A model generated the notes under the pieces. The model did not search any database, was not told the DNA's origin, and was given only the letters and a program-made list of their open reading frames with translations. From NCBI GenBank assembly GCA_020055645.1, contig CM034547.1, positions 24,018,513 to 24,082,512 of the forward strand: 64,000 nucleotides of DNA. The letters are read 5' to 3'. The translations under genes were made by a program, and so were the position numbers. Origin of the DNA: Tomocerus qinae. Taxonomy: Eukaryota; Arthropoda; Collembola; Entomobryomorpha; Tomoceridae. Positions 1-13,388 of this stretch are shown piece by piece. The number at the start of each line of letters is the position of its first letter. The first letter of the stretch is position 1.

Positions 1-2694
1 GAAAAGTAAGTAGAGAAGAGAATGCAATAAAATGGATCTGGATCTCTCCATTTCCGGATTCCATTTCATTGCCCTCTGTTAGTCTTTGGAGATAGGATAG
101 CTACGTTGAACATGAATACAAGTAAACCCTTTGGTAGTTCGTACTATTAGGTCTTAGTACTTAGCTGTGCAGTCATAACTAAAGCGGAGTATCATAATGG
201 TACATAAATGGCTGTATTGGAGCTACAGATGGCTATGATCTGCGTATAAGCATAGGGAATTAGGTACGGGATGTTTAAAAGCTAGCTGGGTATAGCTTAC
301 ATTGCTATCTTGGGTAAATCCGTACTGTGTTCCAAGTAGAGGGGAATTAAACTGTAATAGTACAATATAGAAATGTCAGGAGACCACGAGACTTATTCTC
401 TACTTTAGTGAATAAAGCGTATTATATTAGTATTATTACATGCCCTGTCTGGTCGAATGGAATAGAATACACAAGACAAGCACTAGCTAGAAGAGGAAAT
501 GGTTATACTCGTCTCTTATAGACACAGAGTTGAGTCGGAGAAGTAGAAAAACTTTTATCCTTTGGTAATGATTTTTCTGTCCATTTTTTACCAGTGGAGT
601 TCTTGAAAATCCTATCTAATGCGAATTAAAGGACTTTAGAAATATGTAGTTTGTAGGAGGGAGAGTGTAGCTGCACGTATGTAGGATGTATAGGGTGCAG
701 TGTAAAGATACAGAGTCTATAAAAAGGAAGAGTAGCGACAGGAGGCAAGGCAAGTCAAGACGAAAAAAGACCTTCTCCAAGTTGGCAAAGCATCGCTTGG
801 CTAAAAGTTGACTTGACTATCCACCAGCAAGTATTACAAAAGGAAAAGGTCCTCAAGAAGAATAGAAGTGTAAGTTGCCTATGTCTGCAGAGTCTACCTA
901 CGTGCACATTATATACATTTAATAGTAAGAAAGTATATATTCTGTCTGACTGTCTGTCTGCTGAGTTTAGATGGCTGAACTGACGGAGTGAGAGTCCAAC
1001 TTGAGAAGTGCTTTCCTCTCTTCCTCTCCTTTATCTCGTAATAATAATTTTCGTGTACGCTGCTTGAGCACACGCACTGAATAATCACCTCAACCCGCTT
1101 TCTCCCAGTTTGCTCTCTCATGTCCTGTCTATCTATCTACCTAACTTTACCTAACTTAACAGCTATAACTCACCTATAGTATATAGTTATACACAGAGTC
1201 CAAAATGAAATCCAAAACGAATGCAACGAAGCCAAGTCAAGCTCTGCCTACTTCAATTTTCCCTTTCTCCAATACTGTAACTTAACAGTGAGTTAAACTC
1301 TTACAAATGCTATGCATACATACTAAGTAGTATCTAGTAAATATTCTGTTACTCCAAACGGAGCGATGTATGAATTTACTAAAATGCTATCTCCTTCCAT
1401 CCAATGAAAGTACGAAAGTAGAAAATTCATCCTTTGCTCTCCACCTACTATCCTCAATCTGCCTCGTCTCAACTTCTTTACAATGCAACGTAATGAAACG
1501 AAATAAAATAAAATGTCTGGATGAGACGAGACGTGAAAACTCTTACCCTAAGCCAAGCCATATCTTCAGCGGTGCAGAAACATCCATAGGGCTCAGCACA
1601 GTAGGCACTATGTACACACATACACCAAACGTTCTTCCTTCTCCTTCTATGCCTGCTTGCATTAAACCCGAGTGGGAGAGCACCTCTTCCTTTTCACTCA
1701 CAATCAGACTTTTCTCATGTTTTCTCTCGCGCCTACTTTCACTTCCTTCTTGGCCTTTATGATTCATGAGCACCGCTCTTGTGGTCTCATTTCGTTTCCT
1801 TCACTTCCCTATATTTTTATTTAATCAGCAGAAATGCCATACACAACTACTTCCTAGCTGAGGTGAGGATTTACTGAAGTAGGTGCTAGACGGTGTAGAA
1901 AGTACCTAGTTCCTACAACAATACGGTCACTACATCTTGCTCTACATTAATTAGAGTTTGTGGGTATTAAGAATCCATTTATTTCCATTTTTGTACCACA
2001 TGCCCAGCATATATTTTAAATGCATCACCATTCTTCTTCGCCATAAATATTTCGTACACTATACAAGGAATTGTAATTAATATTCCTTATGTATAAACTG
2101 TGTACTAAAGTCTGTATAGTATATTCAGTATTGTGATTTGGATAGTATTTTTAATCCGCTGTAATTTTGTACAATGTGGCCAGTCATTGGTTAGTTTGTT
2201 GTTAATTAAACATTAGTGATAATTTTGAGTGCAGAAAGTAGTATACGGAAGTGTTATAAACGCAGATTTAATTAATTATTCAAATGGCTTATTTTTGACA
2301 TAATTTATTCAACTGTTTATTTATACCATTTTCAATCTACTCTAATTTATTACCAGCAATACTCGAAAAGGAATTTAATCCAGTAGCATTTAGTACAGGA
2401 ATTTTGCTCTGCCACAAACCACAAAATGCATAATTAGTTTAAGTTATGTAATGTCGTCGATACACATGAAAATACCTTGGAATACTGCTTTAAATGATAT
2501 ATAAGGTAAACGTTATTTGTTAAAAGTATCTAAAAAATGACATGGTACAATATGGTACATACTATACATAGACTTTGAACCATTGGTATTGAAACGTATA
2601 AGGTAAACTAGGGATATACGGATAGAATAGTAAACACTTATATAGAAATAAATAAATGAAGTTTTAAAACGGAATGACTTGTTTTTGAATTTAG
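1..2694. other. No gene recognised upstream of the CUB exon
   Basis: I see no exon with both good splice sites and a recognisable product here. The open frames present are short and in low-complexity sequence. The missing 5' exons of the CUB/LDLa gene (start codon, signal peptide) should lie here or before the window, but no ATG-plus-hydrophobic segment in the right phase could be supported. Confidence 0.5.
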
Positions 2695-5600
2695 TTGACT
2701 TGTCAACTTTGTGCAAGGGTCAATTCCCTACACAAATGCACCGCAAGATTGACGGAGCTGTCATCGTCTCCAGGAATGACAAAAACTTGGAGTGTACTGT
2801 CACGTTCAGTGCTGAATATGTCTCGCAGCGTTTTCTCATCCGTTTCGACGACTTCAACATGGAGTGCGGAGATCGACTTTACATCTACGACTCGGCAAAT
2901 GCCATTGGAAATCATAGGGTGAGTTGTTCCTCGACTATTCTCCCTTTCAAACTTACGTAACATTATGCATGTCGTGTGTATAAACGAAAGTGTCTGCTTT
3001 CTTCCTCCTTTCACTCTTGCTGTCTCTGTCTCTCGATCTTTCTGCGAAAGTGGAAGTCGAAAACCAGGCAGGGAGCAGATTACAGGCACACAGAAGCCAA
3101 GGGAAGACAACGGAGTCTAACCAAGGGAAACCTAGTGAAATCTGTAAAGCAGTAGGAAACGTGGCGAATCAAATCAATGCATAAATAGAAACTTTTCATA
3201 TCTAACGCTAACGTAGCTTCTACTTGAATTTCCTCTTTCACACCTCTCATCCCATACATCATTCATATGATGTATTTCTATTGTATTTGCATAAGAGTAT
3301 CTCGTTTTCTCATTTCTTATTCACACCGCTTTTTCCTAGACTCATACATATTTCCCAAATCCTGGCCCATAGATCATGTATAGGTATCTGCATCCCACTG
3401 ACACATTACACAGTGTTAAGGTTGCCATCCCAGACATCCCTTATCTATCTCCCTGTACTTCATATCTTAGCAATCAAAATGCCAGAACACTCATGGATAT
3501 ATCCATTCCATTCATATTTAAAAGGCAAGACTCTTGTCACTCTCAACTCTCAAATCCTCAGATTGTCTGATAAAAAATAAATTGTCATGTGAAGAATTCC
3601 GAAATGCTGTCAAAGAAAACTACATTTCTTATCTATGACGTAAACTGCTACACATTTTTCATTCAAGCACACAATACACATACACTACAATAATCTTTTT
3701 TTACTTGTACATCGTATACCTAATTTTAAATTCTTACTCATTGCCAATTATTTCAACAAAAAACATTTTCAAACTACTTTGGACGTGATCGTGAGTGGAA
3801 TATACATTTGATTGTCAACAGGAAGAATTACGTCACAATGGATTTATAAAGATATAAAATAAATGGTTTTCTTCCTATTTTTTGCTTCTTCCATGACACA
3901 AGATGTAATTGAAAGTATAGTAATGGTCTTCTGCAAATCTTTTCGAAATGAAAATAAATATGTGTTGCACGAGCGTGGGTTGCTCAACACAAGTCTATGT
4001 AATATTAAAGACATGCTTTCGTTTCGGGTATAGTATATAGTTTAGGTAGATAAGCGACACGTACATTTCCTAGCTACACTAACGATCAACTAGATTAGCT
4101 AAGCTACACGTAAATAGAAGTGGAAGAGAATTCATTGTGCTGTTGAAAACAGGATGATGTATTGTAAATGTTGATGCATGATATGTTTCAGGCGGAACTC
4201 ACATGTCGCTATCTCAGCGCGGAGAATATTGGATCGATCCGGACACGAGGCCATTACGTCACCCTTAAGTTTGTAGCCGACGGTTGGGGAACAGACGCTC
4301 ACCGGTTTACTATGGTCATCACGGCATTCAAAGATCCTTGTGAGTCCTAAGCTAAACAAATTCAATAGTCTCTATATAGATATAAGCTACCTGTAGTCTA
4401 GCAATAAGCTACCTGTCAATTATAGTCTGTGTGTACTTTGTTAAGCCTGCACACACAAATACAAGGATGACAAGGTAGAATGATAGAGTGTTGATATACA
4501 ATTGAGTAAGAATAATAAATACTTGTATGCTGTATTGAATTGCATTGAGTCGTACTATTCCCCATTGTCAAAGTAGCGACAATGAGTATATTCTACGTAT
4601 TTATTGAGTTGGATTTCATTATTGCTCCATGGAGGTATTTTACCATTGTACTACAGGATATGTCACTCCTAAGTCTTTTCAGTTTAGTCAGTTCAGTGGT
4701 AATTTCCTAACTTGTACAGCATTTTTATTATACGATGTGTGTAGTAGATAATGTGTAGGTTTGTACGGGAGGTGATTTGGCTCTACTCATTTCACATAAG
4801 TAGTCCCATAAGAAGATTCTTCTACGGAACAACAAACTAGTGAAATAGTCTCAGGCGGCTGACAAAATTGCAACTTTCACCTCCAACGCTGTCGTTAAGG
4901 GACATTGCCAGACACCTACTTTCCCCCATTTTCTCCTACTTACCTATTCGTTTAGACGGTCAAATATTCTTCTCATATCATAATGTAAATGCATAAGAGA
5001 CTGGTTTACCGACCATTAAATATTCCTACGCACCTTGCACAAACCACACAAAGCAGAAAGATTTGTGATAACAGTGTGTTCCTCAGAATATATAGCAAGG
5101 ATTACTTTACCTTACCAAGATATGTGCAAGAACATTAAAAACATAATAGCAAAATAGTAAATGTGTACAAGAACAGAGCAAACCGGGAGACCCGAGAAAG
5201 CCGCAGTAAAGTATTTGAAATATACGCACTACGCTCTTGTATTTTCCTTTCCCTTTCCGCTTCATACGTATTTCACTTTCTTTGCTTATTCAACTGAAGT
5301 TGAACCGACTTCCCCACACTATAACGAAACATGGATATATATTAGATATACTATACGGAACTGGTTTGTACCCGAAAGTGCCAACCAAAGCCCTTTTCCC
5401 TCCCTTCCCAACCTTTTCTCATCTTCACCGAATTCCATTAAACTAGCAGTCTGTGCGTAAATACATGATGGCATTAGACATAGTGTATCTGCTACAGGAA
5501 AGAAATGCATTCCTTCTCATACATAGAGAGTGTTATTCTTCCGAAAGTGCTTAGATTCACAAATAGATACACACCTATGTATGTGATGTGAACTACAATG

Positions 5601-8600
5601 TGTGCCCTCTACAGCCAGCTTTCTCTGGCCACTTTTCTACCAGGACTTATTGTTCGCAGAAAGAGGATGTGGAATTAAAATTTAAACATCTGGACTCCTT
5701 CCTTTCTCCCTAATTCATTTTCGTTTCACCTCACCTTAGAAATATTTAATGGTCTTCCTCACTCTGCATGCAGATAATAGAAACTACAATACATCAGAGC
5801 TTAACCTTTTTGAATTACAATGCACACAATACAAAGACAGTCAAGTGAAATAATCCCAAATGTAAGCCAAACGGAAATGTAAGTAGGTAGGCATTCAAAT
5901 AAAAGGTCGTTGCCTTTTCCTATACAAGTATGTTATCTTATAAATAAATACATATACAGTCTAGGATAAACATAAACCGTAAGTTACCCTAAGATCCATT
6001 ATGTAGTTCGTAATTGTTAACTCAACCCTCGACCCTAAGAAAATAATGCAAATTTTAGGCATGTACAAAGAAGAAGAGTGGTTATATTATTCTCTGTTTC
6101 ACTTTTACCTTCCCTTTGACAGTATTGAGCTTGTGAAGTGAAGTGGATAACGCTTTAAGTGCAAATACGTATTTTACTTAAGCAAATGGATTATCAAAGA
6201 AAGGAAAGTAGAAAGGATAAGGTGAAAATGAGAATGGATCCATGCTGAAAGAAGAAACTCATTAGTGTCACGTTGAGACTGTTAAATGAACAGAGTAACC
6301 TTCTAAGTTTTTGAGTCAAGTCCATCCGTTTCATCACATCGGTGAAGATAAGATCCCTCATCAAGTCATCAAGGGGCTGAAACTTCTACTTCCCTCCTTT
6401 CATTTATACAAATCCCCACCTCTTCAACTAGTTTAACTTACATAATGCATATGAAAAGATTTTTAGTAGTTCGTCAAAACTTATGCAGAGAATTTATTGA
6501 GCAAATATGGAAAACTTAGCATTATGAAAAAGCATCATTCGAAAGTCTAAAAATCTTGATAAAATTAAACTACTGAATTTATCAATTAATTAGCCTCTTA
6601 GCCAATCAACAAATATAATGAATAATTACATATTACTCAGTATTTCTAGAGCAGGTCAACCTTTTTTGAAAATTATCTTGATGTGTCTTATTTTTTGGGT
6701 TACTCCTTAAGAAGCATTAAGCACATCAAAAACGCATTGAATTGGATTTTTGAGGTTATGTGAAGTTAAATATTTCTGTAAAAATGAAATCCGTAGTGAA
6801 ACTTAAAGTTATAGCAAGGAGAAGGAATGGCTATAATGTAAATCTCGTTACATCCGTAGTGTATTTAGTAGAGCGAAAAAATTACAATAACCATCTATTT
6901 TGGTATGTATAGGTGGGTATTCATAATAATGAGAGAAATAAAAGTGAAGTGCACTTGTCAAAGGTGTCAAGTCAGATTCATAAGAAGTATGAATATGTAA
7001 GAATTTAAGGAGTATCTACATTTAGGTGGAATGCTAAAAGGAAATTCTAGTTAGCCATTAGCTGGTGAGTAGTGAGTACATATATTCACTGAGTATGTTC
7101 CATTTCTAGAAAGAAACGGATACATTGAGAACCAACGCTTAGCTGCAGCATGCATGCCAGATTTGACTTCTTTAGGGCTGTGTGTTCAGAGGACAGGAAA
7201 TGAATGTTATGAAGAGCATCAGTCTCCACTGTACGAGCCACATTATGTAGAGTAATATAATAAGAAAAGTGATGAAAATTTATATACTCACTTCCAGACT
7301 CCCTTATAAACTTCAATTCCAACGAAACGGTAAACTGAAAACTCACGAGATGCCATTAGGACACATACATACCGCACAGAGTCGAGAAGTGACGTGACCG
7401 TTGTGTACCTACAAAATATTAGTGCCCGCCTATAGTCCTTCTCAATGATCTTACACTTTGCAATTCAGTTGGGAATGGAATGAGCAAAGTAAAAGCTTCA
7501 CTTCTACGTTTCTCCATTCCTTTCACTTCCTTTGACTCCATTTTCAGTCATCTCTACAGAAGAGTTGAAATTCTTTATAAATACAAACACAACTGTAGTA
7601 AAATGTATTACAGTGTAGCATTGTGTATAGGGTTCGATAATTCACCATTCTGTAGACTAGCAATTTTGAGGACATATATTTGTAAAAAATATTTGTTTGC
7701 CATTTTAATGCTGTTCTTTTATCAAACCTGAACCTTATTTGTCTCTAGTTATTAAGCAGCGTACTAAGTAAAAGTAAAATAAATAATTTAATAAGTAAAA
7801 TAATTTGAACAAAAGAGTAGAAGAAAGTTTCTCCCCATTATGTATAGAGTAAAAGGAATATTAAAAAGCCTTTGTCCAGCATTAGGAAAAGTCTGATTCT
7901 TTATTTGAATTTGCAGCTCAAGGATGCCGAGATGCCTTTTTCTGTAGCCAGGATAATATGTGCATCTCCAATCGGCTTCTATGCGATAGCGTTCATAACT
8001 GCGAAGATAAGTCCGACGAACTCCGGGCTGCCAACTGTACCAGTAAGTTCTTTTCTGTCTGTCTTGTCTTCAGTCTTATTACCTGTCATGTCACTCATCT
8101 TTCCAAGATATATTTATATATGGATATATCCAAGTAGTATTTGCTCAAACATACTTTTCTTCTATTTTACATGGCTATGAATTCATTTTGTGTGGAATGG
8201 GAACCGCTCACTCTCTGTCTTTTTGGGTTCTAACGTCGGGGCAATTTCCATTGTGTCTCTTGGCTTGGATTTCTCTCTTTCTCAAATACCATATTTCCGT
8301 AAACGGTGAAACGATGTTTGAAGAAAGGAGTTGTATGCTCCTGCTTAGTATTCCTTCAATTTTGCACAAGGAAGTAGTACCTGCATTACTCTAACTGAAT
8401 ATTTGCATTTTACAATAGAATGGGCTCTACTTTAATATTCCGGTATGATGCATTCAATCATACCCTTAGCCACTACATACTTACATAATAATGCCTAAAA
8501 ATATTCTATCAAATTCCATCTGAACAAGTAAAGTTTTTCTCTGTTAAATATTTACAAGACATGAATAAGCAAACACATTAAATATTTATGTGCAGTGCAA

Positions 8601-11600
8601 ACAAAATAAAGGAAAGACACAACAGCACAAAAACACGTAATAGAAAATTGCGAAAATAAAGTGGCCCACATTTCGCACTTACTTGAAAGAAACTTGACTT
8701 CCCTAACTCTCGAAAACGATAAAGCGGAAGCCAAGTGTTCACAAAGGATGGAATAGATAATGAGATAGAGCACAAGCAAAGCACAACAATGTAGAACTAT
8801 ATAATAATATTACTATTATGCAGGCAGACATTTATAGATCGCTATAGTATGGTAATACGTATTACTAAAAGTACAATGACATTTAAACGGGAGTACCTAT
8901 GCTGTGCATTGCGGCAGTAATAAGGAGCTTCCTCTGAATATATATTACTTTTTGGAGGGAACAGAACGTATATGGGTATTTATAGTGCTGTAGATAAGTA
9001 GGTAGTTACAATGAGGAAGGCAATTTGATTCTATGATCAAGATCTGTCGGCTGTTTCCGTGTTTCTAACTGATCTAAACGAAGCTCTCTATCTCAATTGC
9101 CAATCGTGCAATTTCAGTTGAAAGTTAAAAAAATCGACCGCAATTGATCGATAGCGAGAGTCTTGGGAGAAACACATGAGATCCATGCATATGTCTATTG
9201 GCCTTTGCATCACATAATGCTGTTATTATGTTACGCGTTTTGTTAGCACAAGTTGAGTCAGCCCAAGACGAAGGAAGGCAGGGAAAGAGATAGAGTCTCT
9301 CCCACTGTCTGTCTGTGTGATAATTTGCCGTGCTGAGAAACGCTCTGTCCGAACATACCTATGTCAACATCATCACTAGGTACATGTAATATAATCTATA
9401 TAGTTGAAGTTATTAGTTCTGTGTATTATAAGAGTAGGTAGGTCGTTAACTAGTAATGAATCTAAAATCTAAAGGAAAGAGTTCATGTCATGAAGCCCTG
9501 CACGTGATCAGTAGTCTCCTCGAGAAAGTAAGAAGGGTAATATCGTGTAACACCCTTGTACCACTCTGTAAGTGTATTTTCTAGCCATTCCGGGTTTTTT
9601 GGTGTAAACTATTGGCCTGCAGTATTACTCACTTACTACAGTTACGCTAGTGAATGAATGTTTTAAAGAGAAGAAATTCAGAAGACGGAGAAAGCCAAGC
9701 CAAGCCAATGCAATCTAATCTAGTCCCATCACTCTGAACGCAAACTAAACTAAAATGAAGGGATAAAGAAAGAGCAAAGGCTCGAAAGCAAAGTCGACAA
9801 GTTTTCAACTTTGCAAAGTTTGAGAGTGCGGAGCCCATTTCACCCATGGGTCATTTATTCTGGACATGAAGGTAATTTCATCCTCGACCTATTCGCCTCG
9901 ACCGACTCAACCCTCCGCCTCGTCATTATCAATGGCCTCATAGTGATATCTATCGTGATAGTCATTCTCTGCATCTGTTTCTGTCAGCGTCGAAGACGCG
10001 CCGCGGCTCGCTCTTCTGATATTAATAATCATTCAAGTAAGCACAACTCATTATTACTACTTAACCCTTCCACACACATTCATTCTCATTCCGCAACAGC
10101 CCTCTATCTACCCCTCAAATGCTCTCTTTAATATCTATTAGTGTTTACCGTACATCCTTTGTCTTCCTCCCATGTACACAGACATAGACAGAACTAGACA
10201 TCTATGCACTACCTATACTACAGAGTGTCAAATAAGTTAGGTGGCATCTACTAGCTGTACTTTCTCTTTTCACGGACACATCTCAAAATTTGTCTGTGTT
10301 GCTTCAAGGTTCATTTCATTTTATATCTTTACTGAACAGAGTCAAAAGGACATTAAGTCTTTAACGATGTACTTAATGTCCACTCGGAAATTATTAAAAC
10401 TCTTACGTCTTCATATCTTCGCCTTTTATCTTACGTATTTTGCACAAAACAATGTAACTTAAAAATACAAACAGAAACAACACCGCTAAAATATGTGAGA
10501 TTAAATGGAGCTACGATATAGAATATCATCCATTCATAAGGTATATTAGTTGACTTTTGACAGTTGCTTTCTCTATTCCTATGCTAAATCCGTACAATAC
10601 TTTCACCGATTCTTTCTCCAGCATTGTAATCAACTCGACCGAAATTTTTGTGTGGCGAAAGTGTGGAAAATTTTCATTTGGAGTTAGCATAGAGAAAGGA
10701 CAAGTCACTGGATTTGAATTGCTCTCCATATCGAAGGCAGAGCTGAAATGAGAAAAAAATGTCTTAATTGTTGGTGGTACATACTTGTAATTAATTGTCA
10801 TTTCCTTAAGGAACTATTTTATGTATTAAGAGAAAAGAGAAAGTACTGGAAAATATACAACCATTTAGATTTAAACGTATTTTTGTCTTGTAGTAAAAGT
10901 TGGAAATTTTAATTCGAAAGCGAAAAGTAAAAGTATTTTAAGTTGTAAATAGGTTGTATTTAGTTACTAGTGCATAGTTGAAAATTTTGGGATAAAAAGA
11001 AGGTGAAGTTTTTTGTATTAGTAGTAATAGTAGCAGTAGCTAAGTTCCAATGTTCTCAGAATATACTTCCCTATATGTTGCAGATATTAAGGACAGGTAG
11101 TAACACGTTGTAGTGGAGGTCTTCGATAGATAAACAGGAACAACAGCCTATGTTTGCCACTATAAATGAACAGCATAAAAGATATTATATTAGTACTTTC
11201 TGGTAATGGGAATTTCTCCTTCAGCTCAATTTTCTTAGAAGCTCTCAAGGAAGGCGTTTGTAGTAAAGTAGTATATTTATAAGGAGTATTTATACATAAA
11301 CGAGAGCTGACATTGCTTATGCTTCTATTTTTCACATTTGACCGGCTTTCTACACTCTTTTAATACTCATCGTATTTAGGAAGATCATTCAACCAAAAAT
11401 CTGACATCTATTTTACTCACGCAAACGACTCCTTGAACATCAATAAAGATCACGAATGTGACCCCTTTTATAAATTACATTGTCAATTGTACACGACGTT
11501 TCTGTATAAAAGGAAGCTTGAGGGGAATGTAGATGAATAGACTTTCTAAAGAAAAATAGGATGAGTAGAGAGCGGAGACGACCGTCTGTTTTGATGCACT

Positions 11601-12067
11601 TACCTAACAATTTTACCGTTATTTTATAAGAACACTTTAGCTATAGGGAGATGGTACTTTATTTTACATGAAATAGCCTGGCTATTCGTAAGGTCTTGTC
11701 AGGCAGGGAGATCTAGAGTGCCATTTTGAAAAGAGAGATAGTCGTTGTGCAGGAAAAGTCTCTTCGCGATGTTCTGTCTATTAGATTTGTTAAAATGAGT
11801 TTAAGTTGATGCATGAGCATGACTCTACTATGTTTGTACACACAGAAAATCAAAACGAAGCGTCCGGCTCGAATGGGGCTGGCACGATGATAACGTTGAC
11901 TGACAAGTCGGGAATTCATAGTTTACACCCACAGTCTACCCTAGAAAGTATTCACAAGTCGGGAAACTTGCATCTCCCTGCGGAAAGCCAAGGGTACACC
12001 ACGACACAACTTCGCCTTCGCCGATGTTTCATGGGAAATTAAATCCACCACGACATGGAACTGCTAC
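2695..12067 (+). CDS. CUB and LDLa domain single-pass membrane protein (Culd-like), 5'-partial
   Basis: Type I membrane protein with an extracellular CUB domain, one LDL-receptor class A module, a transmembrane helix and a cytoplasmic tail. The exons read are 2695-2918, 4192-4339, 7917-8042, 9872-10036 and 11846-12042, or in part to 12067. Phases agree at every junction. Exons 1-2 encode the CUB domain (ECGDRLYIYDSA, then GHYVTLKFVADGWG). Exon 3 encodes the LDLa module, with six cysteines and the calcium-binding acidic end (CEDKSDE). Exon 4 encodes a roughly 22-residue hydrophobic helix followed by the basic stop-transfer QRRRR. The order CUB-LDLa-TM matches insect Culd, which is reported to act in photoreceptor endocytosis. 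Orthology is inferred from architecture only. The first exons are missing, and the last exon has two possible frames (see separate entries). Confidence 0.82.
4192..4339 (+). CDS. Second CUB exon of the Culd-like gene
   Basis: This exon follows a clean tttcag acceptor and ends at a gtgagt donor. It enters in phase 0 and leaves in phase 1. It carries the CUB C-terminal strands: a Cys at the fifth residue, then the V-T-L-K-F-V-A-D stretch typical of the last CUB core, and an aromatic/hydrophobic end. It joins exon 2695-2918 in frame, giving one CUB domain split in the middle. Confidence 0.85.
7917..8042 (+). CDS. LDLa exon of the Culd-like gene
   Basis: This 126-nt exon, phase 1 on both sides, encodes a full LDL-receptor class A repeat with six cysteines and the DxSDE-type calcium site (D-S-V-H-N-C-E-D-K-S-D-E). 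A symmetric phase-1 exon is the classic form of a shuffled extracellular module. The acceptor is ttgcag and the donor gtaagt. Confidence 0.9.
11935..12067 (+). CDS. Alternative (or frame-restored) cytoplasmic tail exon of the Culd-like gene
   Basis: The acceptor cccacag at 11934 enters in phase 1, exactly the phase left by the transmembrane exon. It opens a frame different from that of the longer exon 11846-12042. This frame stays open for 44 codons to a consensus gtaagt donor at 12068 (phase 2). It reads like a real tail: a Y-P-R-K-Y-S-Q stretch, a K-P-R-V-H-H-D stretch, then S-P-S-P-M-F-H-G-K-L-N-P-P-R. By contrast, the frame of the longer exon ends in a less convincing basic sequence and a stop at 12040-12042. 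Either both acceptors are used, or the locus carries an indel between about 11918 and 11935. Confidence 0.55.
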
Positions 12068-13351
12068 GTAAGTTATTTTAAACTCTGTTTATCACGCACT
12101 GTCAACATACAAAATGATCAACCTTACATAAACACACAATATAGCATCGCAGCCCATGTATCTACCCCAGCCGAGGCCAATTAGGATTCCTACCTACGCC
12201 ATACATAATTATAATTGAATTGGCATAAACATCCATAAAAATATAACCATTTTCTTAAAGATCTGTTATTAGCTGATTTAAATTGAACATAAATTCCGAA
12301 TTTTTGACTGAAGACGTTCTGAGTAGAACAATTTACAGTAGATTTAAACAAGTAAAGTAATTCCTTTTCTGACGATGGTAGTGTTGCCCAATTTCTTTAG
12401 AATATTTAGAATTTTTGGATAAACGTTTCAAACGTATTTTGTTTCGGTAAAAAGTGATTGTTCCCGAGTAAATCTGCTCGAGATTGTTTAATACTAGGTT
12501 AGTTGTAGATTGTACAAAGATTTTTTGTTCATTTGATAATAAGGTTAGTAGTTGTTCTTTAATGTATCGTTAGGTTTTATAGATGTGTATAAGGAGCGTT
12601 AGTAATTCTCGTTAGGAAGATATTATGTCCACTTACATGTATGCATTATGTACGTAGTTACCAATTTAATAGTAATGTTGATAAAATAAAGGAGACAGAG
12701 GGTTTTATTTATGGAGCAGTTTACATGCAGATGAGGAAGATAGCATCTGTAAATTGGGGATGCAGTTTTTGTCCCATTTCTCTTATTACATTTGCCACAG
12801 ACGCAGGAGAGGAGAGCGTGGCTGGGCATTGTAAATAGTAAACAAGGGCAAGATAAAAGAACATAATTATTGATTTTTGTTCCCATCTTTCACAAATTAT
12901 TTCGTGGCAACCTTTAAAAAGACGTAAATGCAGAACGTGTGTTGGGGAGAAGTTAGACTGAAGTACTAGAGGAGGATGTGTAGCATTAATACAGAAAAGA
13001 GATTACAATGCAATTGTTATTGTTATTTTTGTTTGTAAAGTAGGAAATTTAATATCAAGAGTGTGTGTAGCGATACACCGGGTGTCCTAAGGGTGATATT
13101 GAAACAAATTTATTAGGGACTGCATAAAATGTAGTGGTTAAGTAAAGAGTTATGGTGGAGACAGGACTGTGAAAAGTAGTTGAGAAAGTATTGGTAAAAT
13201 GTCGGGAGACTCAATAGACGTAATTTTTCTTTGTGCTAAATAACAGTGACGTATCGCCTAGTCAAAAAGAAGAATGGTTTGTGTGAAATTCTTATGGTCG
13301 CCATCGTCGTCGTTTTTCGTCTCGTGTTTCTCCACCAATGAACAACTCCAG

Positions 13352-13388
13352 AGCACCACCACCGTTGTCTTCGTCAATTCGACACTAA
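13352..13388 (+). CDS. Candidate last exon of the Culd-like gene
   Basis: A pyrimidine-rich tract ending in ctccag precedes a 37-nt stretch that accepts the phase-2 donor at 12068. It gives a short tail (T-A-P-P-P-L-S-S-S-I-R-H) ending in TAA. Phase fit and composition match a proline/serine-rich cytoplasmic end. The exon is short enough that chance agreement is possible, and another downstream exon could be the true one. Confidence 0.3.

Noticed and set aside
1370..1762. 130-codon forward frame
   Set aside because: Low-complexity Ser/Leu-rich translation with no domain. It overlaps an equally open reverse frame, and nothing links it in phase to the CUB gene.
2703..3110. 135-codon reverse-strand frame
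   Set aside because: It is the antisense shadow of the CUB exon, which has domain motifs and splice sites on the + strand.
7280..7346. Reverse-strand ATG with 22 codons ending at a GTGAGT donor
   Set aside because: Attractive as a first exon, but no partner exon or product was found on that strand. It lies within an intron of the Culd-like gene.
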